Origin: Mycobacterium sp. HUMS_12744610
GTDB taxonomy: Bacteria > Actinomycetota > Actinomycetes > Mycobacteriales > Mycobacteriaceae
Direction of reading: 5' to 3'
DNA length: 64,000 nt
Assembly (NCBI RefSeq): GCF_041206865.1
Contig: NZ_JBGEDP010000001.1
Location: forward strand, 3,968,001-4,032,000
Shown: piece after piece, positions 27,327-35,473 of the stretch
How the letters are laid out: every line of letters starts with the position of its first letter
Numbering within the stretch: position 1 is the first letter of the stretch
The notes under the pieces: generated by a model
Told to the model about the DNA's origin: nothing
The model's database searches: none
What the model saw: only the letters and a program-made list of their open reading frames with translations
Translations under genes and position numbers: made by a program

Positions 27327-27761
27327 GTGACTATGACGATCGCATCCCTGGAGGGGTGCAGTGATAATGACCAAGTGGACAACGTGCCCGATCCAGGTGC
27401 TCGGGCGCGGCGGCGCACGTTCACCGCCGAGTACAAGGCCCGCATCCTCGACGAGTACGACGCGCTGTCGGTGGGCTCGTCGGAGCGTGGTGCGTTGCTG
27501 CGCCGTGAAGGCCTGTACAGCTCGCATATCGCCGAATGGCGAAAGGCCCGTGATGCCGGCGCTCGGGAGGGTTTGTCGGCGAAGGGCAAGCCGAAGCGCA
27601 GCGCTGAGCAGGTCGAGTTGGACAAGCTGCGGCGGCGCACCACGCAACTGCAGGCTGAGCTGGATCGGACCAAGCTAGCGCTGGAGATCACGGGAAAAGC
27701 ACACGCGCTCTTGGAGATGCTCTCCGAGAGCGCGGATTTCGAGCCGAAGTCCAAGCCGTGA
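27327..27761 (+). CDS. IS3-family transposase OrfA
   Basis: A 144-residue DNA-binding protein: a helix-turn-helix (RRRTFTAEYKARILDEYDAL...EGLYSSHIAEWRKARD) followed by a leucine-rich coiled coil (QVELDKLRRRTTQLQAELD) typical of OrfA. Start GTG at 27327. It overlaps orfB by GTGA at 27758-27761, so OrfB may be made by coupled re-initiation as well as by frameshifting. Confidence 0.9.
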   Translation: MTMTIASLEGCSDNDQVDNVPDPGARARRRTFTAEYKARILDEYDALSVGSSERGALLRREGLYSSHIAEWRKARDAGAREGLSAKGKPKRSAEQVELDKLRRRTTQLQAELDRTKLALEITGKAHALLEMLSESADFEPKSKP

Positions 27762-28768
27762 TCGGCGAGCACCTGCCCGACCTGGAGGCCGCAACCAGCA
27801 CCAAACGGGCGTGCGAATTGCTGGGTGCATCGCGGGCCACGCTCCACCGCCACCGCAACCCACCACCACGGCCGGCACGGCGGGTGCGGCCCGAGCCACT
27901 GAATAAGCTCACCGAGGCCGAACGCCAGCAGATTCTGACGGTGCTGCGCTCAGAGCAGTACTGCGATCTGGCGCCGGCGCAGGTGTGGGCGCGACTGCTT
28001 GATGATGGTGTCTACCTGTGCTCGATTCGCACCATGTACCGGCTACTGGCCATTGCCGGGGAGAACCGCGAGCGGCGTCGCCAGCGCACCCATCCGGCGC
28101 GCAAGAAACCCGAGCTGATCGCTAACGCACCAAACCGGGTCTGGTCCTGGGATATAACGAAATTGCAAGGGCCACAACGGGGTATCTTCTATCAACTCTA
28201 TGTGATTATCGACATCTTCTCGCGCTACGTCGTCGGCTGGATCATCGCAGAAGTTGAGGACGGTGAGTTGGCCAAAGCATTTATCGCCGACACCATGGCC
28301 CGTCACGGCATCGCCCGCGGCCAGTTGGCCTTGCACGCTGATCGCGGCACCTCGATGACCTCCAAGCCGGTCGCCCAGTTGCTGATCGACCTGGGGGTGG
28401 ACCGCAGCCACAGCCGCCCGCACGTGTCCAACGACAATCCCTACTCGGAGGCTAATTTCAAGACCCTCAAGTACTGCCCGGCGTTCCCGGGCCGGTTCGG
28501 CTCGATCGAAGATGCCCGCGCCTTCTGCACGACATTCTTCGATTACTACAACCATGAGCATCGCCACAGCGGCGTGGGCCTACACACCGTTGCATCGGTG
28601 CACTACGGCACCGCAAACGAGATCCAGGCCCAACGTGCCGCCACGCTGGATGCGGCCTACGCCGCTAACCCCGCTAGATTCCGGCACCGGCGGCCCGCTC
28701 CACCGAAGCTGCCCACCGTCGCCTGGATCAACCAACCAACCCCGGAAGCACTCATCAAATCCGCGTAA
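27758..28768 (+). CDS. IS3-family transposase OrfB (rve/DDE integrase)
   Basis: A 336-residue retroviral-integrase-type transposase. The catalytic triad is visible: Asp in WSWDITKLQGPQRG, Asp in LALHADRGTSM, Glu in NPYSEANFKTLK, with the usual spacing. The C-terminus ARFRHRRPAPPKLP is the part conserved in the remnant at 4861-5026. No internal stop, so the copy looks intact. Confidence 0.92.
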   Translation: MIGEHLPDLEAATSTKRACELLGASRATLHRHRNPPPRPARRVRPEPLNKLTEAERQQILTVLRSEQYCDLAPAQVWARLLDDGVYLCSIRTMYRLLAIAGENRERRRQRTHPARKKPELIANAPNRVWSWDITKLQGPQRGIFYQLYVIIDIFSRYVVGWIIAEVEDGELAKAFIADTMARHGIARGQLALHADRGTSMTSKPVAQLLIDLGVDRSHSRPHVSNDNPYSEANFKTLKYCPAFPGRFGSIEDARAFCTTFFDYYNHEHRHSGVGLHTVASVHYGTANEIQAQRAATLDAAYAANPARFRHRRPAPPKLPTVAWINQPTPEALIKSA

Positions 28769-28881
28769 GAAACTGTCTCACCGACCTTGACACGTTCCGC
28801 CGCCCACTGTGCCGGGCGGATATGGCGACGGAGTGGACCCGCGTCCCGATTGGATCTACTGACGTTTCTGTGGGTCGGGTT

Positions 28882-29133
28882 TCATGCCGCGCGGCCGGGT
28901 AGTTGTGGGCAAGCCTTCCGCGCTACGCGCTCAAAATAGCTGGGGCACCACCATCGGCCACGCGCTCGAAGTAGATGAGGCACGCCGATGTCTGTCGGCT
29001 GTGCGTGCGTTACCTGCCACACCAAAAGTGTGTCCTTCCGGGCGAATACACCGTCCGGCAGCGCGTTGCTGAACACGCCCGTCAGCTCCATCGCACGGAA
29101 CAAGTCCGTCATCGTCAGCTCGGCGATCGCCAC
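28882..29133 (-). pseudogene. Remnant of a TRIC/UPF0126-type membrane protein gene
   Basis: The first ~35 codons read LTMTDLFRAMELTGVFSNAL and GVFARKD, resembling the first helix of trimeric intracellular cation channel (YadS/UPF0126) proteins, which begin similarly and continue to about 200 residues. Here the match stops and the frame continues as arginine-rich, low-complexity sequence. The remnant abuts the IS3-family element, so the rest was probably lost in the rearrangement that brought it in. Identification rests on a short match. Confidence 0.4.
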
Positions 29134-29190
29134 TGCGGCAACCTCCTCTTCGAGCGCTCTCGGCGGGACAGCGCGCGGGGGCGGGGCTCC

Positions 29191-29813
29191 TCAGGGCTGG
29201 CCAGGCTTGAGCCGCACGAACAGCGCATCGGCCTCCGTCAGCAACGTGTCGCCGTCGCTGAGCCGGCCCGAGACGAAGATCTTGCGCCCGTCCACCCGGT
29301 CGATGCCCGCGTCGAACTGCAGTTCCTTCCCGATCGGCACGATGTGGCGGTAGTCGATCTTGAGGTAGGCGGTGCGCTGGTAGGGGCCGCCGGTGAGCAC
29401 CGAGGACGTCAGCCCCAGCACGCTGTCGAACAGCATGCCCAAACAACCGCCGTGCACGGCCCGTTGCGGCCCAGGTGGTACCGGGCGAAGCGGGCCCAGC
29501 CGCGGATCCGGCCGTCGTCGGTCTTGTGCGCCGACATGGGGATCGACAGGATGTTGCCGCGCATCGGCAGGTCCATCCGGCGTCCCGACGGCGAGCGCCA
29601 CTCGTCGGCGTCGTACGGGCTCAGCAGCGCCGACACCTTCTCGAGCAGGTCGGCGGCCTCGGTGATCACCTCGTCGGGCGCGTCGGCGGCGCGCGCGTGG
29701 TCCTGCATCCTGCGGACCGCGTCGACGAACCGGCCGTAGTCGGGCCCGCCCTTGGTGGTCGGTTCGGGCGGGTTGAATCCCCCGCCGGGGTGCCGGGCCT
29801 GCTCGCTGGTCAC
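29191..29813 (-). pseudogene. PaaI-type hotdog thioesterase with a frameshift
   Basis: Two frames together give a roughly 205-residue acyl-CoA thioesterase of the PaaI/hotdog family. The upstream frame ends with RYHLGRNG and the downstream one resumes at AVHGGCLGMLFDSVLG, the family's catalytic-helix motif. The join at about 29459-29463 lacks one G in a G run. Otherwise the sequence is well conserved, so the lesion is recent or could be a sequencing error. It follows the aldo/keto reductase gene by about 35 bp on the same strand. The GTG at 29813 is the likeliest start. Confidence 0.72.
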
Positions 29814-29847
29814 CCGGACACCGTATCCGCCCACCCGCCGGACCCGG

Positions 29848-30720
29848 TCAGGCGTTCTGCTCCCCGATGGCCCCGAGCAGCTCGACCTCCTGTTCGCTCA
29901 GCTCGATCTCGGCGGCGGCCACGTTCTCCTCCAGGTGGGCCACCTTGGAGGTGCCCGGGATCGGCAACATCACCGGTGAGCGGTTGAGCAGCCAGGCCAA
30001 CGCCAGCTGCGACGGTGTCACGTCGTGCTCGGCGGCCATGTGCTGCAGCGGCCCCTCGGGGTCCGCGAGCGGTCCGGCGGCCAGCGGGAACCACGGGATG
30101 AAGCCGATGCCCTGGCTCGTCGCGGCGTCCAGCAGCGGCTCGGCGCCCCGGGCGGACAGGTTGTACATGTTCTGCACCGACACGATCTCGGTGATCTGCT
30201 GGGCCGCGTTGAGCTGGTCGACGTTGACCTCCGACAGGCCGATGTGGCGGATCTTGCCCTCGTTCTTCATGGCCACCAGCTCGCCCAACTGGTCGGCCAG
30301 CGGGAAGTCCGGGTCGATGCGGTGCAGCTGGTAGAGGTCGATGGTGTCGACGCCGAGGCGGCGCAGGCTCATCTCGCATTCCTGGCGCAGGTACGTCGGG
30401 TTGCCCAGCGGGATCCAGACGTCCGGGCCGGTGCGCAGCAGCCCGGCCTTGGTCGCGATCACCAGACCGTCATAGGGGTGCAGCGCCTCGCGGATGATCT
30501 CCTCGGAGACGTAGGGGCCGTAGGAGTCGGCGGTGTCGATGAAGTCGACGCCCAGTTCGACGGCGCGCCGCAACACCCGGACGCACTCGTCGCGGTCGGT
30601 GGGCGGACCCCACACGCCCTTGCCGGTCAGGCGCATGGCGCCGAAGCCGAGGCGGTTGACGGTCAGGTCGCCGCCGATGGTGAACGTTCCGGACGCGTGG
30701 GCAACAGTCTGTGTGGTCAC
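29848..30720 (-). CDS. Aldo/keto reductase
   Basis: A 290-residue NADPH-dependent aldo/keto reductase with a beta/alpha barrel. The catalytic tetrad is present: Asp and Tyr in FIDTADSYGPY, Lys in ATKAGL, His in LYQLHRID. The C-terminal cofactor region is PIPGTSKVAHLEENV. The substrate cannot be told from sequence. It is divergent from the DUF1990 gene, with the two starts 56 bp apart, and may be co-transcribed with the broken thioesterase downstream. Confidence 0.9.
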   Translation of the reverse strand: MTTQTVAHASGTFTIGGDLTVNRLGFGAMRLTGKGVWGPPTDRDECVRVLRRAVELGVDFIDTADSYGPYVSEEIIREALHPYDGLVIATKAGLLRTGPDVWIPLGNPTYLRQECEMSLRRLGVDTIDLYQLHRIDPDFPLADQLGELVAMKNEGKIRHIGLSEVNVDQLNAAQQITEIVSVQNMYNLSARGAEPLLDAATSQGIGFIPWFPLAAGPLADPEGPLQHMAAEHDVTPSQLALAWLLNRSPVMLPIPGTSKVAHLEENVAAAEIELSEQEVELLGAIGEQNA

Positions 30721-30776
30721 CTCTCGACCGTACGCCGGGAGGCCGGGCGCCCGTCTTGCCGTGGCAAGCTGGGCGG

Positions 30777-31277
30777 GTGGACCTACGCGCCCTGGAGGAA
30801 CTTCCGCTGACGTACCCGGAGGTGGGCGCGACGGCCGCCGGCCAGCGGCCCGCCGGGTACGGCCACCTCCACGTGGAGGCCCGGATCGGCAGCGGGCGGC
30901 AACGATTCGAGCAGGCCGCCGACGCCGTCATGCACTGGGGGATGCAGCGCGGGTCGGGCCTGCGGGTGCAGGCGAGCTCGGAGACCGTGGTCCTGGACGC
31001 GATCGTGGTGGTGCGGCTGGGTTTCCTGCCCGCTCCGTGCCGCGTGGTGTACGTCGTCGACGAACCCGACATCCGCGGATTCGGCTACGGCACGCTGCCG
31101 GGTCACCCGGAGTCCGGCGAGGAGTGCTTCGTCGTGCGCCACGACCCTGCCACCTCCGCGGTGTTCGCGGAGGTGTCGTCGTTCTCCCGGCCGGCGACCT
31201 GGTGGAGCAGGGCGGGCCGGCCGGTGGTGTCGTTGGGCCAGCGCCTCATCGCCAGGCGCTACCTGCGCGCGGTGTGA
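30777..31277 (+). CDS. DUF1990-family protein (Rv2616-like)
   Basis: A 166-residue protein of the DUF1990 family (function unknown). Family features: the early LPLTYPEVGATA, the DAVMHWGMQRGSGLRV block and a FGYGTLPGHPESGEE segment. Length equals that remembered for Rv2616, and the position between thrS and the Rv2619c-Rv2621c orthologues fits that gene. The GTG at 30777 was chosen because 22 upstream codons overlap the neighbouring promoter. Its stop is seven bases from the converging cupin gene. Confidence 0.8.
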   Translation: MDLRALEELPLTYPEVGATAAGQRPAGYGHLHVEARIGSGRQRFEQAADAVMHWGMQRGSGLRVQASSETVVLDAIVVVRLGFLPAPCRVVYVVDEPDIRGFGYGTLPGHPESGEECFVVRHDPATSAVFAEVSSFSRPATWWSRAGRPVVSLGQRLIARRYLRAV

Positions 31278-31284
31278 CGCCCGC

Positions 31285-31635
31285 CTACGAGGGGGCAGCC
31301 GACGGAAGGGTTTTCAGCACGGTCAGCAGGACCACCGAGTCCTCGACCGCGTGCAGGGCGTGCCGCTCCCGCGGAATCTCGACGTAGTCCCCGGACCTGC
31401 CCTCCCAGGCGTCATCCCCGGCCGTCAACCGCACGTGTCCCTGCAGCACCTGCAGCGTCGCCTGCGCGGGCCCGTCGTGCTCGGACAGGTCGTGGTCGGC
31501 GAGCAGGGCCAGCAGGGTCTGGCGGAGTTCGTGGCTGTGCCCGCCGTGCACGGTGTGCGCGGCGCGCCCGCTGTGCGACTTCTTGGCCTCGGCCAGCTTT
31601 TCGGCGGCCAGGCTGGTCAAAGAGATGGATTCCAT
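31285..31635 (-). CDS. Cupin-domain protein (Rv2619c-like)
   Basis: A 116-residue single-domain cupin. The two cupin motifs can be placed around LSEHDGPAQATLQVLQGHVRL and YVEIPRERHALHAVED. The His-rich stretch HTVHGGHSHELRQ near residue 27 may add metal ligands. No enzyme activity can be assigned. It lies downstream of the small membrane protein and the Cys-rich regulator, in the Rv2621c-Rv2620c-Rv2619c order. Confidence 0.82.
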   Translation of the reverse strand: MESISLTSLAAEKLAEAKKSHSGRAAHTVHGGHSHELRQTLLALLADHDLSEHDGPAQATLQVLQGHVRLTAGDDAWEGRSGDYVEIPRERHALHAVEDSVVLLTVLKTLPSAAPS

Positions 31636-31673
31636 AGATCGAGTCCCTTGGTTGGGGGTGGTTTGTCGAACGG

Positions 31674-32099
31674 TCAGCCGGCTAGTAGGGATATCCCCGC
31701 TACGACCAATGCAATCGTCTTGACCACCTCCAAACCGATGTAGACGTGGTGGGCGCGGGAGCGCGGTGCGTCCAGGCCGGCGAGCACCCGGTCGGACCGA
31801 CGGGTCAGCGCGGGACGCACCGCCAGCACCTGGACCAGCAGCGCGGCAACGGCCGCACCGAGCGCCACGGCGGCCCGCGCCGGCATCGGGGCGGTGGTCA
31901 GGACCGCCACGACGACGACGACGAAGGCGATCTCCACGGCGTTGAGCACGCGGAAGACCAGGCGACCGATGCCCAGGCCGAGCGGCAGCGTGACGCCGGG
32001 CGCGCGGAACTTCAGCGGCGCTTCCAGAAACGAGATGGCCGACACCATGCCCAGCCAGACGAAGGTGACCGCGACGGCGACAGCCGGCGCGCCGCTCAT
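31674..32099 (-). CDS. Small integral membrane protein (Rv2620c-like)
   Basis: A 141-residue protein with four predicted transmembrane helices (starting AVAVAVTFVWLGMVSAISFL; then AVEIAFVVVVVAVL, AAVALGAAVAALLVQVLAV and YIGLEVVKTIALVVAGISLL). Motif-like EAPLKFRAPGV follows helix 1. Length equals that remembered for Rv2620c. The ATG overlaps the upstream regulator's stop (ATGA), so the two are coupled. Function unknown. Confidence 0.82.
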   Translation of the reverse strand: MSGAPAVAVAVTFVWLGMVSAISFLEAPLKFRAPGVTLPLGLGIGRLVFRVLNAVEIAFVVVVVAVLTTAPMPARAAVALGAAVAALLVQVLAVRPALTRRSDRVLAGLDAPRSRAHHVYIGLEVVKTIALVVAGISLLAG

Positions 32100-32776
32100 C
32101 GGGCGTCCGCCCGTGCCGTTAGGTGCGCCACGCACAGGTCCGGCTGGACGAACGCGTCGAGGCTGACCACCGAGACCGGCGCCTCCCAGGCCGCCAGGAC
32201 GCCCTGCATCACGCCGAGATGAGCGGGACAGACGATGCCGGTCCCGTTCTCGGCGATCTCCAGGAAGGGGCAGTGCCGCAGGCCGACCTGCTCCCGGCCG
32301 TCGATCGTCCGGCGCTCGGGGGCGAAGCCGAGATCGTCGAGCAGGTCGACCAGCCGGTCGACGGCTTCTTCGGCGCCGAGGGCCGCCCCACCGGGCGGTT
32401 GCGCGGCGGACTGGGTCTTCCGCGCCCAGGCGCGGCCGGCGCGCAGGGCCTTGGCGCGCGGATCCCGCTCGGAGGCAAGCGCTTCCGCCAGGATCTCGGC
32501 GAGCATCCGGTAGTGCCGCGCTCCCCCGCGGTCCATCTGCCGGACCGCCCGGAACATCAGCGCCGGCCGCCCGGGTCCCTTGCGGCCCGGCTCGACCCGC
32601 TCGACCTGGCCGTCGCCCAGGAGTATGTCGAGGTGGAACCGGACGGTGTTGGGATGCACGCGCAGCACCTCGGCGATCGCGGCGATGCTCATCGGCTCGG
32701 GCGACGCCCGCAACACCTGCAGCACCCTGCGGCGGCGCCCGACCGATTCCCGAACTGACGTGACCTCGACCATCAT
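32096..32776 (-). CDS. Winged-helix regulator with a C-terminal cysteine cluster (Rv2621c-like)
   Basis: A 226-residue regulator. The N-terminal winged helix contains SIAAIAEVLRVHPNTVRFHL and the wing GRKGPGRPALM, as in ArsR/SufR-type proteins. The C-terminal domain has conserved cysteines: RHCPFLEIAENG, then IVCPAHLGVMQG, then QPDLCVAH. SufR-like regulators bind an Fe-S cluster with similarly placed cysteines, so a redox or metal-sensing role is inferred, not shown. It is coupled to the membrane protein downstream. Confidence 0.82.
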   Translation of the reverse strand: MMVEVTSVRESVGRRRRVLQVLRASPEPMSIAAIAEVLRVHPNTVRFHLDILLGDGQVERVEPGRKGPGRPALMFRAVRQMDRGGARHYRMLAEILAEALASERDPRAKALRAGRAWARKTQSAAQPPGGAALGAEEAVDRLVDLLDDLGFAPERRTIDGREQVGLRHCPFLEIAENGTGIVCPAHLGVMQGVLAAWEAPVSVVSLDAFVQPDLCVAHLTARADAR

Positions 32777-32854
32777 GTTCCTTCAGAACTGCCGGCCCGC
32801 GCACCGCGCGTGCCGGGTTTTCAACAATACCGTTCGTAGAAAGACCGGACCCGC

Positions 32855-32868
32855 GGGACCTGCGCCCG
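32855..32868. promoter_or_regulatory. Weak DosR-box-like site upstream of the universal stress protein gene
   Basis: GGGACCTGCGCCCG matches the palindrome core GGGACTWWAGTCCC at 9 of 14 positions. It lies about 130 bp upstream of the stress protein start and 79 bp upstream of the divergent regulator. On its own the match is weak; it is listed because the Rv2623 orthologue is DosR-controlled in M. tuberculosis. Confidence 0.25.
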
Positions 32869-32997
32869 CCGGGATGGTGACAAACGCCTCTGACCGAGCC
32901 GTGGGCGGCTCAATACGGTCGTGAGTCAGCGGCACGGCCAACCTCGGCCGGGCCGAGACGGATCGCCGATCAGCCATCGAGGCACAGAGGACGGGCC

Positions 32998-33897
32998 ATG
33001 TCATCGCAGCACGTACCGACGGGATCTACCGGGCCGATGGGGATCGTCGTCGGCATCGACGACTCGCCCGCCGCCAGGGTGGCGGTGCAGTGGGCCGCGC
33101 GCGACGCGGAGTTGCGCAAGGCGCCGCTCACGCTCGTGCATGCGGTGTCGCCCGAGATGTCGACCTGGCTGAGAACGCCGATGCCCGCCGGGGTGATGCG
33201 CTGGCAGCAGGATCACGGTCGCCGACTGGTCGACGGGGCGCTCGAGGTGGTCGAAGGGGCGACCGAACACGGCGGTCCCCCCGCCATCCACACCGAGATC
33301 CTGACGTCCGGAGCACTTCCGGCGTTGATCGACCTGTCCGAACACGCGGGGCTGATGGTCGCGGGCGCGCAGGGCAGCGGCCGCTGGCCCGGCCGGCTGC
33401 TCGGTTCGGTCAGCTCCGCGCTGCTTCGCCACGCGCACTGCCCGGTCGTGATCGTCCACGAGGAGGATCCGTCGAGGCCGCAACCGGCCGGGGCGCCGGT
33501 GCTGGTCGGCATCGACGGCTCGCCCGCGTCCGAGTCGGCGACCGCGATCGCGTTCGACGAGGCGTCGCGCCGGCACGTCGGCCTGACCGCGCTGCATGCA
33601 TGGAGTGACCTGGACGTCTCGGAATGGCCCGGAATCGATTGGCCCGCAACGCAGTCCGTGGCCGAGGAGGTGCTGGCCGAGCGGTTGGCGGGTTGGCAGG
33701 AACGGTATCCGGACGTGCACGTGCGCCGCGTCGTGGTGGAGGCCCAGCCGGCGCGACGGCTCGTCCAGGAGGCCGAACAGGCGCAGCTGGTGGTGGTCGG
33801 CAGCCGGGGCCGGGGCGGGTTCGCCGGGCTGCTGGTGGGTTCGGTCGGCGAGACCGTCGCCCAGCTGGCGCGGGTCCCGGTAATGGTCGTCCGTTAG
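32998..33897 (+). CDS. Universal stress protein, two tandem Usp domains (Rv2623/TB31.7-like)
   Basis: A 299-residue protein with two Usp domains (about 12-155 and 165-299). The ATP-binding motif G-x2-G-x9-G-S is GAQGSGRWPGRLLGS in the first and GSRGRGGFAGLLVGS in the second. In M. tuberculosis the orthologue Rv2623 binds ATP, restrains growth and is a strong DosR target; the same is inferred here. The gene is followed by decayed GAF/ANTAR sequences and stands divergent from the Rv2621c-type regulator. Confidence 0.92.
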   Translation: MSSQHVPTGSTGPMGIVVGIDDSPAARVAVQWAARDAELRKAPLTLVHAVSPEMSTWLRTPMPAGVMRWQQDHGRRLVDGALEVVEGATEHGGPPAIHTEILTSGALPALIDLSEHAGLMVAGAQGSGRWPGRLLGSVSSALLRHAHCPVVIVHEEDPSRPQPAGAPVLVGIDGSPASESATAIAFDEASRRHVGLTALHAWSDLDVSEWPGIDWPATQSVAEEVLAERLAGWQERYPDVHVRRVVVEAQPARRLVQEAEQAQLVVVGSRGRGGFAGLLVGSVGETVAQLARVPVMVVR

Positions 33898-33917
33898 CCG
33901 AACAGGCTTGGCCGCAA

Positions 33918-34202
33918 ACGGCTTCACCTCACCACCACGTCGGCGGCGGCGGGGTCGCGGCGCATCCCTCGGCGTGCTGAAACTGGAACAGCTCGAGCAC
34001 CCCGCGCCCGCTCGCCGGATGCGGCGACGACGTTGCGTCCGCCGTGGTTGTCGGCCAGCAGCAGTCCGACCGCCTCGACGCCGAGGGCTCGTTGCGCGTG
34101 CACGGTCACCGAGTGCAGGAACTCGACCAGGTCGAAGTCGTCGACGAGCGTATCAGACAGTTGGGCAGAGCTTTCCGTGATAGCAAGCTGCGGCTCACTC
34201 AT
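33918..34202 (-). pseudogene. GAF-domain gene remnant (GAF/ANTAR type), copy 1
   Basis: From the ATG at 34202 the frame gives MSEPQLAITESSAQLSDTL, then DFDLVEFL and VEAVGLLLADNHGGRNVVAAS, the start of a mycobacterial GAF-ANTAR RNA-binding antiterminator protein. The frame then shifts: ELFQFQHAEG continues the family sequence in another frame. The remaining two thirds, including the ANTAR domain, are absent. Confidence 0.65.
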
Positions 34203-34203
34203 C

Positions 34204-34506
34204 CCTGTGGCCTGCCGCCGCTGTCCGTGGCGGGTTCCGCGGCGTCCGAGAATCGCAGTCGTCGTTCCACCACGGGACCCGCGACCTCGGTGAGCCGCTG
34301 CTGGTGCGCGTAGGAGTATGCGCGCAGCCGTACCAGCGTCGGCGTGGACCAGGGCGTCCACCAGCTGTTCCTGGGTTCCTCGATCTCCCGGCACGCGCAT
34401 CCGTGACGTACACGGTTCCAGCGACCTCACTTCCCCGGCCAGCAGCAGGCGCGCACCGCTCACGCCGACCGCCTCCACGCACGCCAGGCACTCGTCGGTC
34501 CGTCAT
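34204..34506 (-). pseudogene. GAF/ANTAR gene remnant, copy 2, internally deleted
   Basis: The 5' part encodes ECLACVEAVGVSGARLLLAG, a GAF-domain beginning, but out of frame with the only ATG (34506). The 3' part encodes LVRLRAYSYAHQQRLTEVAG, which resembles the last helix of an ANTAR domain. The middle is missing and frames do not agree. It sits directly upstream of copy 1, suggesting an ancestral tandem pair that decayed together. Confidence 0.5.
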
Positions 34507-34668
34507 GGCGGTCCCCTCGCGGCGCGCGAGCATCGCGATCGACGTCCAGATCCGAGACGTGCGGTCACCGTCCACCGTCAGCCACCCTCCCTGTCAGATC
34601 GCGCCGCGGCTCCGGTGATCATCCCGTCCCGGGGTCGGGCCCAGAAGTGCCAAATGTCACCTGCCCGG

Positions 34669-35463
34669 CTACGCGCGGACGACGAGCACCGAGCACTCGG
34701 GGTGGCGGAACAGGGGATGTCCGTGCGGGCCGATCAGCCGTGCCAGCTGTGCGGCCTCGGGTCCGCTGATGACCGCGAGCTGTACCCGCTCGTCGTTCGC
34801 GCCCAGGAAGTCGGCGATGGCGTCCCTGGTGGTGACCGGGTAGACGCGCACCTCGGGGTGGCGTTGTCGCCAGTCCCGCACCCGGTCCTCGAACGCACCG
34901 TCGGCGTGTTCGGTGAGCTCCTCGGGCCGGCCGCCCAGGACGAGCATGGGCGACCGCCGCAGCCTCGCCTCCCACGCGGCCCATTCGACGACGGCGTCGT
35001 TGCCGGGTTCGTCGGTCATGCGGACCACCACCCAGTCGATGTCGGGCGGCGGCTGCTCGGCGCCGGTGCGCAGCACAGCGACCGGGCAGTGCGCCTTCTC
35101 GGCGAGCGCGGCCGCCGCCGAGCCCAGGATCGCGCTGGCGTAGCGCCCGATCCCGACGGAGCCGACGCACACCATCCCGGCGTCGCGCGACGCCTCCACG
35201 AGCATCGGGCCGGCCGGGCCGCGCGGGATGTCGGTTTCGATGCCGACGGGTTTTCCGGCGGCCTCGAGCGCTGATCGCGCCTCGCGCAGCGCCTTTTCGG
35301 CGTGCTCGAGGTCGCGGGCGTAGTCGCCCGGGGACGGGTGCCTCAGCTTGATCACCGAGACGAGTCGCAGCGACGTGCCGCGGCCGATGGCTTCGTCGAC
35401 CGCCCAGAGCGCGGCCGCGATCCCCGCGTGCGAGCCGTCGATGCCCACGACGATCGGTTTCAT
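34669..35463 (-). CDS. Universal stress protein (Rv2624c-like)
   Basis: A 264-residue tandem Usp protein. Domain 1 (about 1-145) begins MKPIVVGIDGSHAGIAAALW and has a GSVGIGRYASAILGS nucleotide-loop motif. Domain 2 (about 155-264) is degenerate: its G-x2-G-x9-G pattern is not obvious, so ATP binding may be confined to domain 1. The start at 35463 was chosen because upstream codons run into the protease gene. The gap to the upstream protease gene is ten bases, so the two form one operon as in Rv2625c-Rv2624c. Confidence 0.9.
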   Translation of the reverse strand: MKPIVVGIDGSHAGIAAALWAVDEAIGRGTSLRLVSVIKLRHPSPGDYARDLEHAEKALREARSALEAAGKPVGIETDIPRGPAGPMLVEASRDAGMVCVGSVGIGRYASAILGSAAAALAEKAHCPVAVLRTGAEQPPPDIDWVVVRMTDEPGNDAVVEWAAWEARLRRSPMLVLGGRPEELTEHADGAFEDRVRDWRQRHPEVRVYPVTTRDAIADFLGANDERVQLAVISGPEAAQLARLIGPHGHPLFRHPECSVLVVRA

Positions 35464-35473
35464 GGCCGGCTCC

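Larger units (their letters stand above)
27254..28793 (+). mobile_element. Complete IS3-family insertion sequence
   Basis: About 1540 bp with imperfect terminal inverted repeats of about 21 bp: left TGACAGGGTTAAGTGAGACA, right (inverted) TGTCAAGGTCGGTGAGACAG. It holds overlapping orfA and orfB. No matching target duplication was found (left flank GTG, right flank CGT by the best end assignment), which is what recombination between copies would leave. The exact termini are uncertain by a few bases. A dead 3' fragment of the same element lies at 4861-5026 in direct orientation. Confidence 0.88.

Noticed and set aside
31674..32804. A 376-codon frame covering both the membrane protein and the regulator
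   Set aside because: The first 235 codons are in the wrong frame relative to the winged-helix gene at 32096-32776; only the last 142 codons (with stop) are real.
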